DNA of 64,000 bases. Source: an uncultured Alphaproteobacteria bacterium. Its GTDB lineage: Bacteria > Pseudomonadota > Alphaproteobacteria > RF32 > CAG-239. Positions 7,992-15,368 of the stretch are shown piece by piece (position 1 is the stretch's first letter; each line of letters begins with the position of its first letter). Made by a program: the position numbers and the translations under genes. The DNA lies in the NCBI GenBank assembly GCA_910577205.1, contig CAJTMA010000001.1, positions 124,001 through 188,000 of the forward strand. The letters are read 5' to 3'. The notes beneath the pieces were generated by a model. The model was not told where the DNA came from and ran no database searches. It worked only from the letters and a program-made list of their open reading frames with translations.

Positions 7992-9212
7992 TTGGATAAC
8001 ACTGCTGAAATATTAAGCATAAACAACAGCATAAAGTCAGGCGTTACTCGCCTGACTTTAACTGATTTCAGGAACTATGCGCATTTAAGATTAAATGCTA
8101 ATTTAGCGCCGATTGTTATTACCGGGGAAAACGGCTCAGGCAAGACGAATATTTTAGAGGCGATTTCATTTTTGACTCCGGGACGCGGAATGCGCAGCGC
8201 AAAGCTTTCCGACATTAAGCGCTTTACGCCTTGTTTGGTTGACAATAATTATACGCCGTCTGGAATCAGCAACACCTGCTGGGCGGTATCCGCAACGGTT
8301 TGCAACAATGACGATGAAATAGAAATCGGCACGGCGGTTGAAAAATCAGCGAGAGAAACTGAAGACGAAAGCCGTAGTTTTGACCGGCGAATCGTTAAAA
8401 TTGATGGTATCAAAACCAATTCGCAAGGCGATTTAGGCAAATATATTTCTGCCATTTGGCTGACACCGCAAATGGATCGCCTGTTTAGAGGCGGCTCACA
8501 ACCAAGGCGCAGTTTTCTTGACCGTTTGGTATATGCGTTTGATGTTGAACACGCAAAACGTACATCTAATTTTGAACATCTGTATAAGCAGTGGTATCAG
8601 CTGCTGAAAAGCGGGCAGACAGATAACTTCTGGCTGTCATCTTTAGAAGAAGAAATGGCCGGACTCGGCGTCGCTATTGCCGCAGCACGGCGTGAGCAAA
8701 TTGCCAAACTGAACACCTTTATTGAGCATGAACCGGATGATGTCTTTCCGAATGTTACTCTGGAACTGGATGGCACAGTGGAAAAGATGTTGGACAATAT
8801 GCCGGCGCTGGATGTTGAAGAAGCCTATGCGGCTAAATTAAAAAGCCAGCGGCGCAATGTGTTGTATAACGACAATATTGACGGTGTAAACCGCACTGAT
8901 TTTAAAGTTTACTATAAAAAGAAACGGATGCCGGCTGAGCTTTGCTCTACCGGGGAACAAAAGTCGCTGCTTATCAGCATCATCTTAGCTCAAACCAAGT
9001 GTCAAACATTGGATAAAGGCTTTGCTCCGGTGCTGCTGCTGGATGAAGTCGTGGCTCATCTGGACGATATCAAAAGAGAAGCATTACTGGCAAAAATCAA
9101 AGATTTGAAAGTTCAAGCCTGGATTACGTCAACGGACCCGGCATTGTTTAATTCGCTGCGTCCGGAAGCACAATTCTGGGAAGTCCGGAACAATACGGTT
9201 ACGGAAAAATAA
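7992..9212 (+). CDS. recF: DNA replication and repair protein RecF
   Basis: An SMC-like ATPase that loads RecA at single-strand gaps with RecO and RecR (recR is at 51.1 kb). The best start is TTG at 7992, one base after the dnaN stop, implying translational coupling; no ATG fits between it and the conserved 'LTLTDFRNYAHLRL' block. Walker A GENGSGKTN, signature STGEQKSLL and Walker B VLLLDEVVAHLD are all present. At 406 aa it is somewhat longer than the usual 360-385. A perfect 11-bp hairpin lies in its first codons (8033-8059) and may limit translation. Confidence 0.95.
   Translation: MDNTAEILSINNSIKSGVTRLTLTDFRNYAHLRLNANLAPIVITGENGSGKTNILEAISFLTPGRGMRSAKLSDIKRFTPCLVDNNYTPSGISNTCWAVSATVCNNDDEIEIGTAVEKSARETEDESRSFDRRIVKIDGIKTNSQGDLGKYISAIWLTPQMDRLFRGGSQPRRSFLDRLVYAFDVEHAKRTSNFEHLYKQWYQLLKSGQTDNFWLSSLEEEMAGLGVAIAAARREQIAKLNTFIEHEPDDVFPNVTLELDGTVEKMLDNMPALDVEEAYAAKLKSQRRNVLYNDNIDGVNRTDFKVYYKKKRMPAELCSTGEQKSLLISIILAQTKCQTLDKGFAPVLLLDEVVAHLDDIKREALLAKIKDLKVQAWITSTDPALFNSLRPEAQFWEVRNNTVTEK
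8033..8059 (+). promoter_or_regulatory. 11-bp hairpin in the first codons of recF
   Basis: AAAGTCAGGCG (8033-8043) and CGCCTGACTTT (8049-8059) are perfect inverted repeats around a 5-nt loop, 41 nt after the TTG start. No T-tract follows, so it is not a classic terminator. A translational or mRNA-stability role is inference. Confidence 0.55.
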
Positions 9213-9229
9213 GAGCTTTTTCCAGTTTC

Positions 9230-9886
9230 TTAGTCTAAATCATCATAACAGAAAGGAACGGCGGGTTCATTCACAGCGTGTCCGTCTTGTATTTCCTTTT
9301 TCCGGTCATAAAAGTTTTCGGTTGTAACCGTAACAAAATTATCTTTTTCAATAAAGTAAAATTTACTGTACTTTTCAGGATCAGTATCTATGTGCATGGA
9401 GGGATAATATTCACCGCCGACAATATATATCCTTTTAATTTTTGTTCCCTTCTCTCCCCAGGCAAACAATAACTTGTCCGTTAACAGACGGCCATTTTTA
9501 GTAATCGTGATTCGAAAGGGCGCTTCATTGAGCGAAAAATATTCTTCAATACGACGACATGACGTCGTATGCGGCAACAATGTGATATGATATTTATCTT
9601 CCCCCAGCTGACATTCTGCTTCTTTGGGACGATAGCCGATGATATTTCCGGGATAATCAGTTTCTAAAATAGCATTAATATCATAGAAACCATATTCTTT
9701 CATCATTTTCTCAGGGTGCGCTTCAGAAAAATTGGTCGCTTGCTGCCCCCAAAAAACATCTTGCTCAATGGATAAAACATTCAACTCGGGAAAACAGGCT
9801 ATCTTGGCAAAATTAATATGGGCATCCGCCCAAGCCGATGTCCCGCTTAACAGTATTATGGCAACAGCCCAAAGATATTTTTTCAT
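9230..9886 (-). CDS. Secreted protein of unknown function, tandem copy A
   Basis: A 218-aa protein with a clear signal peptide (MKKYLWAVAIILLSGTSAWA, cleavage near 20). I recognise no domain. It has three or four conserved Cys (mature start region, CQLG, a Cys near CRRIEEY, and the C-terminal FCYDDLD), so disulfides are possible in the periplasm. It is the downstream member of a tandem pair with the gene at 9899-10555; roughly nine in ten residues match by eye. The start is 12 nt after the stop of the upstream copy, so both are on one transcript. Confidence 0.75.
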   Translation of the reverse strand: MKKYLWAVAIILLSGTSAWADAHINFAKIACFPELNVLSIEQDVFWGQQATNFSEAHPEKMMKEYGFYDINAILETDYPGNIIGYRPKEAECQLGEDKYHITLLPHTTSCRRIEEYFSLNEAPFRITITKNGRLLTDKLLFAWGEKGTKIKRIYIVGGEYYPSMHIDTDPEKYSKFYFIEKDNFVTVTTENFYDRKKEIQDGHAVNEPAVPFCYDDLD

Positions 9887-9898
9887 TTTTCCAGTTTC

Positions 9899-10555
9899 TT
9901 AGTCTAAATCATCATAACAGAAAGGAACGGCGGGTTCATCCACAGCGTGTCCGTCTTGTATTTCCCTTTTCCGGTCATAAAAGTTTTCGGTTGTAACCGG
10001 AACAAAATTATCTTCTTCAAAAAAGTAATATTTACTGTACTTTTCAGGATAAGTATCTATGTTCATGAGGGGATTATATCCACCGTTGATAATATATATC
10101 TTTTTAATTTTTGTTCCTTTCTCTCCCCAGGCAAACAATAATTCGTCCGTTAGCAGACGGCCATTTTTCGTAATAGTGATTCGAAAGGGTGCTTCATTGA
10201 GCGAATAATATTCTTCAATACGTCGACATAATGTCGTATGCGGCAACAATGTGATATGATATTTATCTTCACCTAGCTGACATTCAGCTTCTTTGGGATG
10301 ATAACCGGTGATATTTCCGGGATAATCAGTTTCTAAAATAGCATTAATATCATAGAAACCATATTCTTTCATCATTTTCTCAGGGTGCGCTTCTGAAAAT
10401 TTGGTTGCTTGTTGCCCCCAAAAAACATCTTGCTCAATGGATAAAACACTCAACTCAGGAAAACAGGCTATCTTGGCAAAATTCATATGAGCATCCGCCC
10501 AAGCCGATGTTCCGCTTAATAGTATTATAGCAACAGCCCAAAGATATTTTTTCAT
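9899..10555 (-). CDS. Secreted protein of unknown function, tandem copy B
   Basis: This is the upstream member of the duplicated pair, 218 aa, with the same signal peptide. The start at 10555 is chosen over the longer ORF (to 10606) because a strong SD (GGGAGGG) sits just before it and the N-terminus then equals copy A. The duplication includes the stop region and a short shared tract after it. Differences from copy A cluster at the middle and C-terminal part (for example YIINGGYNPLMNID here against YIVGGEYYPSMHID), so the copies are diverging. Function unknown. Confidence 0.78.
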   Translation of the reverse strand: MKKYLWAVAIILLSGTSAWADAHMNFAKIACFPELSVLSIEQDVFWGQQATKFSEAHPEKMMKEYGFYDINAILETDYPGNITGYHPKEAECQLGEDKYHITLLPHTTLCRRIEEYYSLNEAPFRITITKNGRLLTDELLFAWGEKGTKIKKIYIINGGYNPLMNIDTYPEKYSKYYFFEEDNFVPVTTENFYDRKREIQDGHAVDEPAVPFCYDDLD

Positions 10556-10619
10556 TTTGCCCTCCCATATTTTATATTGCATAATAATATACCTAATAAT
10601 AATCAAGTCAACTATTATT

Positions 10620-11651
10620 CTACTTTCGATTATTATGAGCTTTCATCAGTAAGTCATGGACATATTGGTTGCGTTTGGGATCAATACCGCTCCGATGGCT
10701 CTGTATCGCCATTTCATCATATTTGCGGTATTCTAAAGCTTTATAATATTCTTTCCAATTTTCTTTTCTAAAATTAGACGGACCAAGATTATAGACCATA
10801 TCAAAATGGGCATTTTGCACCTCCTCCGGAAGGGAAAAGAAATCTATCCCCCGGGCATTCAGATACTGAATATGCGGCTCCATAATCTCCCGGGCTTTAT
10901 TCATATACACACCGTGCATATCATTCAAACGCAAATTTGTTTTATCTTTATAGTATGATGCTTTTACGTTGTATCCTGTGCCGCCGTTGGTAACAGACAT
11001 TTTCGATTTCAGATTCACAAGCGAATCATATCCTTCTTTTATTGCTTTTTTATCAGATTTTCTATTCCATGGTTGTTTACTGAAATTCTCCCATTTGTTT
11101 ACATTAACACCACAACCCACAGTAATATTCCCTGTTGTATCAATATAAGGATGAGAAATACAACTTTCATGTTTGCGAATTGACTCACTATTTTTTTGCA
11201 TCAGATTGTTTAATTTGTCGCGTTCCGGTGATACGGAAGAAATATTTTGCCGGGACGATGAATCTTTCCTATCAAACAATGGTTTCTTCAAACTATTATC
11301 CGGCAGCTTTCCCCATGTATCATCTTTTGTCGTTTCTCGCAGACGATTTTGAGATGATTGAGGCGTTTCTGTCAAAAACCCTTTAGGAGATACCATACGC
11401 TTTTCCTGATTGTTGAGATGCTCGTTTAATTTGCTTTCAGTTTCTCCTCCCGGTTTAAGAACCCCATCGACAGTCAGATTATTATCTTTTTGAAACTTTT
11501 TTATACCCTCAAAAGTTTCATCATCCGTATAGCCGGTCATTCCGTATTTTGGTGTTTTATAATAACCGAGTTGCTGCAAATTTTGTTTTAATTTTAAAAC
11601 ATCTTCCTCTTTGCCATTGTTGTTATCAATGACATCTTTTAACGATAACAT
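10620..11651 (-). CDS. Peptidoglycan-binding GH24 lysozyme
   Basis: A 343-aa protein from the ATG at 11651, which has GAAAGGG upstream; the longer ORF runs through a terminator hairpin and is rejected. Residues about 15-75 form a peptidoglycan-binding domain (KLKQNLQQLGYY, DDETFEGIKKFQKDNNL, VDG). The C-terminal half is a phage-type lysozyme (T4 fold) with the exact E-x8-D-x5-T catalytic pattern: Glu162, Asp171, Thr177. The NAHFDMVYNLG segment is also typical. A low-complexity linker (about 80-150) joins them. There is no signal peptide, so export would need a holin or another route; phage origin or an antibacterial effector is possible. It starts 30-60 bp from the duplicated pair's promoter side. 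Confidence 0.85.
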   Translation of the reverse strand: MLSLKDVIDNNNGKEEDVLKLKQNLQQLGYYKTPKYGMTGYTDDETFEGIKKFQKDNNLTVDGVLKPGGETESKLNEHLNNQEKRMVSPKGFLTETPQSSQNRLRETTKDDTWGKLPDNSLKKPLFDRKDSSSRQNISSVSPERDKLNNLMQKNSESIRKHESCISHPYIDTTGNITVGCGVNVNKWENFSKQPWNRKSDKKAIKEGYDSLVNLKSKMSVTNGGTGYNVKASYYKDKTNLRLNDMHGVYMNKAREIMEPHIQYLNARGIDFFSLPEEVQNAHFDMVYNLGPSNFRKENWKEYYKALEYRKYDEMAIQSHRSGIDPKRNQYVHDLLMKAHNNRK

Positions 11652-11684
11652 TTTATTTACCCTTTCTTTGAAAATTAAATATAA

Positions 11685-11716
11685 CAAAAAAGCCGCCGGG
11701 AAAACCCAGCGGCTTA
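11685..11716 (-). terminator. Intrinsic terminator in the 5' leader of the lysozyme gene
   Basis: On the minus strand, AAGCCGC-TGGG...CCCG-GCGGCTT forms a GC-rich hairpin followed by TTTTTTG, only about 35 nt before the lysozyme ATG. There is no gene upstream on this strand that it could terminate, and a possible promoter (TTGACT, 17 bp, TATGAG) lies upstream, so it may act as an attenuator. Confidence 0.6.
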
Positions 11717-11800
11717 CAGGCACACTTATAGCAAGTGGCATTTGACTCATACAAAAGTTTTAGTTGAAAGTCAAGAAATTTATCCGTCATTAACTCAAAA

Positions 11801-11829
11801 TTGACAGTTTGCGGTTATTGTAATAATAT
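11801..11829 (+). promoter_or_regulatory. Strong sigma70 promoter for the PTS operon
   Basis: A perfect -35 TTGACA (11801-11806), 17-bp spacer and near-perfect -10 TAATAT (11824-11829). It drives the run of genes starting at 11901. Confidence 0.8.
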
Positions 11830-11900
11830 GTTTGTCACAGATATTTCAACCACCGCCGGGAGGCTTTTGCATCAGGTCGGTTTTAAACAGGAAAAAGAAT

Positions 11901-12320
11901 ATGGAAAATCAATATTATACGCTGATAGAAAAGCAGGATTTTTATGAAATCATTGAAAATAAATTCGGTGAACTGGCTATTTTTATTGATGCGAGAGAAG
12001 GAGCTCCTGTCAATCCGGTTTTGGAATTTGACGGCAAAAAAACGGCTTTGCTAAAACGTGATGATCGCTTGGCTGTTAAGCTGGATAATATTGACGATGA
12101 AACCAAAGGCCCGTTGGCTGAAGCTGAGTTTGTGATGATTGTCGAATTACAGGGCAAAATGGTAGAACGAACCTATGGCGTTCCTGTCGAAAATGTAGAA
12201 GAAATCGTCTTCAGAGGCAGACAAACCCGGGCGGACGAATTAGTAAAAGCCAAGAGCCGCGAAGATGTTATCAATTCTTTCGGCGCTGTCAAAATCTGGT
12301 CTTGCGGCGACAAGAAATAA
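11901..12320 (+). CDS. Unknown protein, first gene of the PTS operon
   Basis: A 139-aa cytosolic, acidic protein. The ATG at 11901 is chosen because AGGAAAA precedes it and the longer ORF has an implausible N-terminus. I do not recognise the family; predicted alternating strands (ELAIFIDARE, ALLKRDDRLAVKLD, FVMIVELQGKMVERTYGV) suggest a small beta-rich fold. It lies 17 nt before EIIA, under the promoter at 11801, so a link to PTS regulation is likely but unproven. Confidence 0.7.
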   Translation: MENQYYTLIEKQDFYEIIENKFGELAIFIDAREGAPVNPVLEFDGKKTALLKRDDRLAVKLDNIDDETKGPLAEAEFVMIVELQGKMVERTYGVPVENVEEIVFRGRQTRADELVKAKSREDVINSFGAVKIWSCGDKK

Positions 12321-12337
12321 ACAAACGGGATAATAGA

Positions 12338-12736
12338 ATGATTGGTTTAGTATTAGTTACTCACGGCAATTTGGCATTAGAATTTGTTTCAGCCATGCAA
12401 CACGTTGTCGGCAAACAAGAACAAGTAGAAGCCGTTTGCATCGGTCCGGAAGACGATATGGAAATGCGCAGGGAAGAAATTCTGCGTAAAGCAGAGCACG
12501 TCAACAGCGGTGACGGCACGATTGTTTTGACAGATATGTTTGGCGGTACGCCATCTAATCTGGCCATTTCGATTATGGACCGCGCCAAAGTGGAAATCAT
12601 TGCCGGGATTAACCTGCCGATGTTAATCAAACTGGCCTCTTTGCGCAAAGAAAAACCGTTGAAAGAAGCGGTTGAGGGCGCGCAGGAAGCCGGAAAAAAA
12701 TATATCAATATCGCTTCACAATTGTTGGGAATGTAA
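12338..12736 (+). CDS. PTS EIIA component, mannose family (regulatory)
   Basis: A 132-aa EIIA(Man)-type domain. The phospho-accepting His is in the N-terminal LVLVTHGNLA (His9), and the 'LTDMFGGTPSNLA' loop is the family signature. The start at 12338 is preceded by a CGGGA SD. It is encoded alone, without EIIB, EIIC or EIID, and is followed 6 nt later by HPr. In Alphaproteobacteria such EIIA-HPr pairs, with HprK, form a regulatory phosphorelay rather than a sugar importer. The HprK homologue is at 61.1 kb in this window. Confidence 0.9.
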   Translation: MIGLVLVTHGNLALEFVSAMQHVVGKQEQVEAVCIGPEDDMEMRREEILRKAEHVNSGDGTIVLTDMFGGTPSNLAISIMDRAKVEIIAGINLPMLIKLASLRKEKPLKEAVEGAQEAGKKYINIASQLLGM

Positions 12737-12742
12737 ATCGCC

Positions 12743-13021
12743 ATGACTGAAAATTCTTATTCCGCCACACTGGAAATTCAAAATCGCAAAGGGCTGCACG
12801 CCCGCGCCGCGGCTGCGTTTGTTAAAGCCATTGAAGATTTCGATGCAGAAGTCAGCGTGGAAAGAATCGGGCAAAAAGTCAGCGGCTGTTCCATCATGGG
12901 GTTAATGATGCTGGCCGCAGCCAAAGGCACGACGATTGACATTACCTGCACCGGCCCTCAAGCTAAAGAAGCAATGGATGCCTTGACACTGCTTATTAAC
13001 AGCAAATTCGGCGAAGATTAA
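12743..13021 (+). CDS. ptsH: Phosphocarrier protein HPr
   Basis: A 92-aa HPr. It carries His19 in KGLHARAAAAFV, phosphorylated by enzyme I, and Ser50 in SGCSIMGLMMLAA, the site used by HPr kinase. The presence of the serine site agrees with the hprK gene at 61.1 kb. No gene for enzyme I is visible in the window. It starts 6 nt after EIIA and ends 6 nt before a DNA methyltransferase gene, so all four genes are probably on one transcript. Confidence 0.93.
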   Translation: MTENSYSATLEIQNRKGLHARAAAAFVKAIEDFDAEVSVERIGQKVSGCSIMGLMMLAAAKGTTIDITCTGPQAKEAMDALTLLINSKFGED

Positions 13022-13027
13022 GCAGCT

Positions 13028-13948
13028 ATGAAGACAAAAGCGCCGCGCAATAAAACTCTGGAATTGTCGCCCGCACAAACCAAAAGTTATGCGGCGCAGG
13101 CGCTAACCCTCAAACGAGCCGCAGCTCTTCAGGAAATCGAAAACAGCATTATCTGGCAAGATGCTCTGAAAGCGATGGATTTTTTGCCTGACGGCGCGGT
13201 TGACTTAATGATTGTCGACCCCCCGTATAATTTGACCAAAAACTTCGGCAAATCAACTTTTAAAGAAATGGGCATGGATGCCTATAAGCTTTGGCTGGAT
13301 GAATGGCTGAGCAAAACCGTCAGGTTGTTAAAACCTAATGCCAGCGTTTATATTTGCGCAGACTGGAAAACGTCTATCGCCATTCCCGAAATTGCAGGAA
13401 AATATTTTTTATTGCAAAACCGGATTTCATGGGAGCGCGAAAAAGGACGAGGCGCGGCCAATAACTGGAAAAACTGCCTAGAAGACATTTGGTTTTTTAC
13501 CCTAAGCAAAAATTATACTTTCAATTTGGATGCTGTTAAAGTTCAGCGGCGGGTTATTGCCCCATACAGAGATAAATCCGGACTGCCGAAAGACTGGGTT
13601 CAGAATGATGATGAAAGATACCGCCTGACCGCGCCGTCTAACATTTGGACAGATATTTCCATTCCTTTCTGGTCTATGCCAGAAAACACCCCTCACCCGA
13701 CGCAAAAGCCCGAAAAGCTAATTGCCAAGCTGATTTTGGCATCAAGCAATCCCGGAGATATGGTGTTTGACCCGTTTGGCGGTTCCGGCACTACCGCGGT
13801 TACCGCTAAAAAGCTTGGCCGGCGCTTTATCAGCATTGAGCGGGAAAAAGAATATGTCGCCTTGGCATTAAAACGCCTGGAACTGGCCGATGAAAATCCC
13901 GATATTCAGGGATACGAAAGCGGCATCTTTCGTGCCAGAAACAGCTGA
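13028..13948 (+). CDS. Orphan DNA methyltransferase (beta class, DPPY)
   Basis: A 306-aa amino-methyltransferase. The catalytic motif DPPYNL (64-69) precedes the SAM-binding motif FDPFGGSGTT (about residue 245), which is the beta-class order, with ENTPHPTQKPEKLI between them. This is the N6-adenine/N4-cytosine type. It lacks the extra C-terminal domain and length (about 350 aa) of CcrM, so it is probably not the GANTC enzyme; it is closer in layout to YhdJ-like enzymes. No restriction gene is adjacent. It lies 6 nt after ptsH, an unusual partner. Specificity cannot be read from sequence. Confidence 0.88.
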   Translation: MKTKAPRNKTLELSPAQTKSYAAQALTLKRAAALQEIENSIIWQDALKAMDFLPDGAVDLMIVDPPYNLTKNFGKSTFKEMGMDAYKLWLDEWLSKTVRLLKPNASVYICADWKTSIAIPEIAGKYFLLQNRISWEREKGRGAANNWKNCLEDIWFFTLSKNYTFNLDAVKVQRRVIAPYRDKSGLPKDWVQNDDERYRLTAPSNIWTDISIPFWSMPENTPHPTQKPEKLIAKLILASSNPGDMVFDPFGGSGTTAVTAKKLGRRFISIEREKEYVALALKRLELADENPDIQGYESGIFRARNS

Positions 13949-13970
13949 TTTACATTGAATTTCAATAATT

Positions 13971-14010
13971 TCTCCTTACATATGTGATGTAAACAACACA
14001 CATAAGGAGA
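13971..14010 (+). promoter_or_regulatory. Hairpin masking the ribosome binding site of the first tiny ORF
   Basis: TCTCCTTA (13971-13978) pairs perfectly with TAAGGAGA (14003-14010), which contains the SD of the ORF at 14018. Inner TGTG/CACA pairing (13983-13986 with 13997-14000) adds stability. Such a hairpin could be a thermosensor or other translational switch (inference). Confidence 0.55.
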
Positions 14011-14017
14011 ATGTGAT

Positions 14018-14125
14018 ATGCTTCAGACCTCATCTCGTACACAGACAAAACCGGATAATGACCGCTCTGCACCGCAAGACGGCTGCAAAAGCTCATCAGA
14101 AAAGAAATGCGGCAAAGAAAATTAA
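14018..14125 (+). CDS. Tiny Ser/Lys/Cys ORF 1 (35 aa)
   Basis: A 35-codon ORF with a strong SD (AAGGAG, 8 nt spacing). The product is hydrophilic, rich in Ser, Lys, Asp and Gln, with two cysteines near the end (GCKSSSEKKCGKEN). It has no membrane segment or recognisable family. It is the first of three tiny ORFs in a row, each with its own good SD, which supports translation. Its SD is inside a hairpin (13971-14010). Confidence 0.5.
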   Translation: MLQTSSRTQTKPDNDRSAPQDGCKSSSEKKCGKEN

Positions 14126-14231
14126 CCGATATAGCAAACAGTCTATAAACCCTGTTTTCCATCCATTTGAAGATTAATTTGATAATGCAGCAGGGAAAAC
14201 CCCGCTGCGACATAAATTAAGGAGATAAATT

Positions 14232-14450
14232 ATGGATAAAACAAACGAAACTGAAAATATGAAATCTGCTGCCCCTACCGGCGCAGGGACATATTCTTCA
14301 ACTTCACGCGATAAATCCTCTATGTCTGCTTCTCAATCCAATTCTAAATCGTCAGACAATTTGGATGACGATGAAGAACTGGAAATTGATGAAGTAACAT
14401 TTTCAGGCGGTTGTCCGTGCAGCGGATCTTCTGATTCGAAGTCGTTCTAA
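14232..14450 (+). CDS. Tiny Ser-rich ORF 2 (72 aa) with acidic segment, Gly-Gly and Cys-rich tail
   Basis: A 72-aa product with a strong SD (AAGGAG). Residues 1-41 are Ser/Thr/Lys-rich. A run of acidic residues follows (DDDEELEIDEVTFSGG) and then a short tail CPCSGSSDSKSF. The layout of acidic helix, Gly-Gly and Cys/Ser tail resembles a double-glycine RiPP leader and core, but no modifying enzyme or peptidase-exporter is nearby, so this is only a resemblance. A hairpin (GCAGC...GCTGC, about 14182-14203) sits just before its SD. Confidence 0.55.
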   Translation: MDKTNETENMKSAAPTGAGTYSSTSRDKSSMSASQSNSKSSDNLDDDEELEIDEVTFSGGCPCSGSSDSKSF

Positions 14451-14509
14451 CCCGTCTTAATATTATTAACTCAACAATCAACTTAATTAACATTTTAAGG
14501 AGAAATACC

Positions 14510-14617
14510 ATGGCTTGTGGAAACAGCAAAAATGCAAAATCAGCTTCTGGAAATTCTAATTCATCCAGCTCTCGTTCTTCTAAATCTTCTTCTGCTAAGA
14601 AAGAAAGCAGCAAATAG
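14510..14617 (+). CDS. Tiny Ser/Lys ORF 3 (35 aa)
   Basis: A 35-codon ORF with SD AAGGAG at 7-8 nt spacing. It starts MACGNSKNAKSASG and is then almost wholly Ser, Lys, Asn and Arg; 16 of 35 residues are Ser. It is basic and probably unstructured. Together with ORFs 1 and 2 it forms a small cluster closed by a strong terminator (14643-14676). Function unknown. Confidence 0.5.
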   Translation: MACGNSKNAKSASGNSNSSSSRSSKSSSAKKESSK

Positions 14618-14642
14618 TTCTTTCTAAATCCTCATAGCACCG

Positions 14643-14676
14643 AATCTCCCTTGCCATAGCGTAAGGGAGATTTTTT
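14643..14676 (+). terminator. Intrinsic terminator after the tiny-ORF cluster
   Basis: AATCTCCCTT (14643-14652) pairs perfectly with AAGGGAGATT (14663-14672), and a T-tract follows. Confidence 0.85.
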
Positions 14677-14741
14677 ATTAGACTATTTGAAATTATAGAT
14701 TATATTAATCAGGGTTCATTGTCATACATAAGGATAGCAAG

Positions 14742-15365
14742 ATGAAAAAATCAATTTGGACTGCCGCTCTGGCTCTGATTTTATTGGCTGCCGCCCCGCT
14801 TAAGGCTCAGCAAAAAGAAAATCTGAAACAGATTGAAGATTATCTGAACAACATTAAAACCATGCAGGCGGCTTTTGTGCAAACCGCCAGCAACGGCAAT
14901 ACCGCAGAGGGAATGCTCTATATTGCCAAACCCAATAAAATCCGTATGGAATATAATCCGCCGGCGGATGTTCAGATTATCGGCGACGGTGATTATATCG
15001 TTTATTATGACAAAGAGCTCGACCAAGTTACCAATATTGATTATGACGATATTCCGGCCAGCCTGATTTTGGCTAATGATGTTAAGCTGGACGGCAAAAA
15101 ATTCAAAGTCAGCAATTACTATCATGATGCCGGCATTACCACTGTCACCATCCAATATAAAGACAAAGGCGACATTGGCCCGATTACCTTAACTTTTAAC
15201 AACAATCCGTTTGAACTCAAGCAGTGGAGCATTGTTGACCCGCAAAGCGTGGAAGTGACGGTTTCTTTATATAACGCGCAAAAAGACATTGATTTGGACA
15301 AGTCGCTGTTTAAGTTCAAAAAAGCCAAGTCCGGACCGAAAAGCTATAACAAAGGGCGGCGCTGA
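14742..15365 (+). CDS. lolA: Outer-membrane lipoprotein carrier protein LolA
   Basis: A 207-aa periplasmic chaperone that takes lipoproteins from LolCDE to the outer membrane. It has a signal peptide (about residues 1-22, ending PLKAQ). The mature part has the LolA pattern: QIEDYLNNIKTMQAAFVQT, then a strand with GMLYIAKPNKIRMEY, and a hydrophobic-pocket region of beta strands. It lies 3 nt before xth, an order common in Alphaproteobacteria. SD AAGGATAG precedes the ATG. Confidence 0.9.
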   Translation: MKKSIWTAALALILLAAAPLKAQQKENLKQIEDYLNNIKTMQAAFVQTASNGNTAEGMLYIAKPNKIRMEYNPPADVQIIGDGDYIVYYDKELDQVTNIDYDDIPASLILANDVKLDGKKFKVSNYYHDAGITTVTIQYKDKGDIGPITLTFNNNPFELKQWSIVDPQSVEVTVSLYNAQKDIDLDKSLFKFKKAKSGPKSYNKGRR

Positions 15366-15368
15366 TAA

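Noticed and set aside
11652..11750. N-terminal extension of the lysozyme
   Set aside because: It runs through an intrinsic terminator; the ATG at 11651 has a good SD.
14232..14450. Lanthipeptide precursor with a biosynthetic cluster
   Set aside because: The Gly-Gly and Cys tail is only suggestive; no LanM, radical SAM or exporter gene is nearby.
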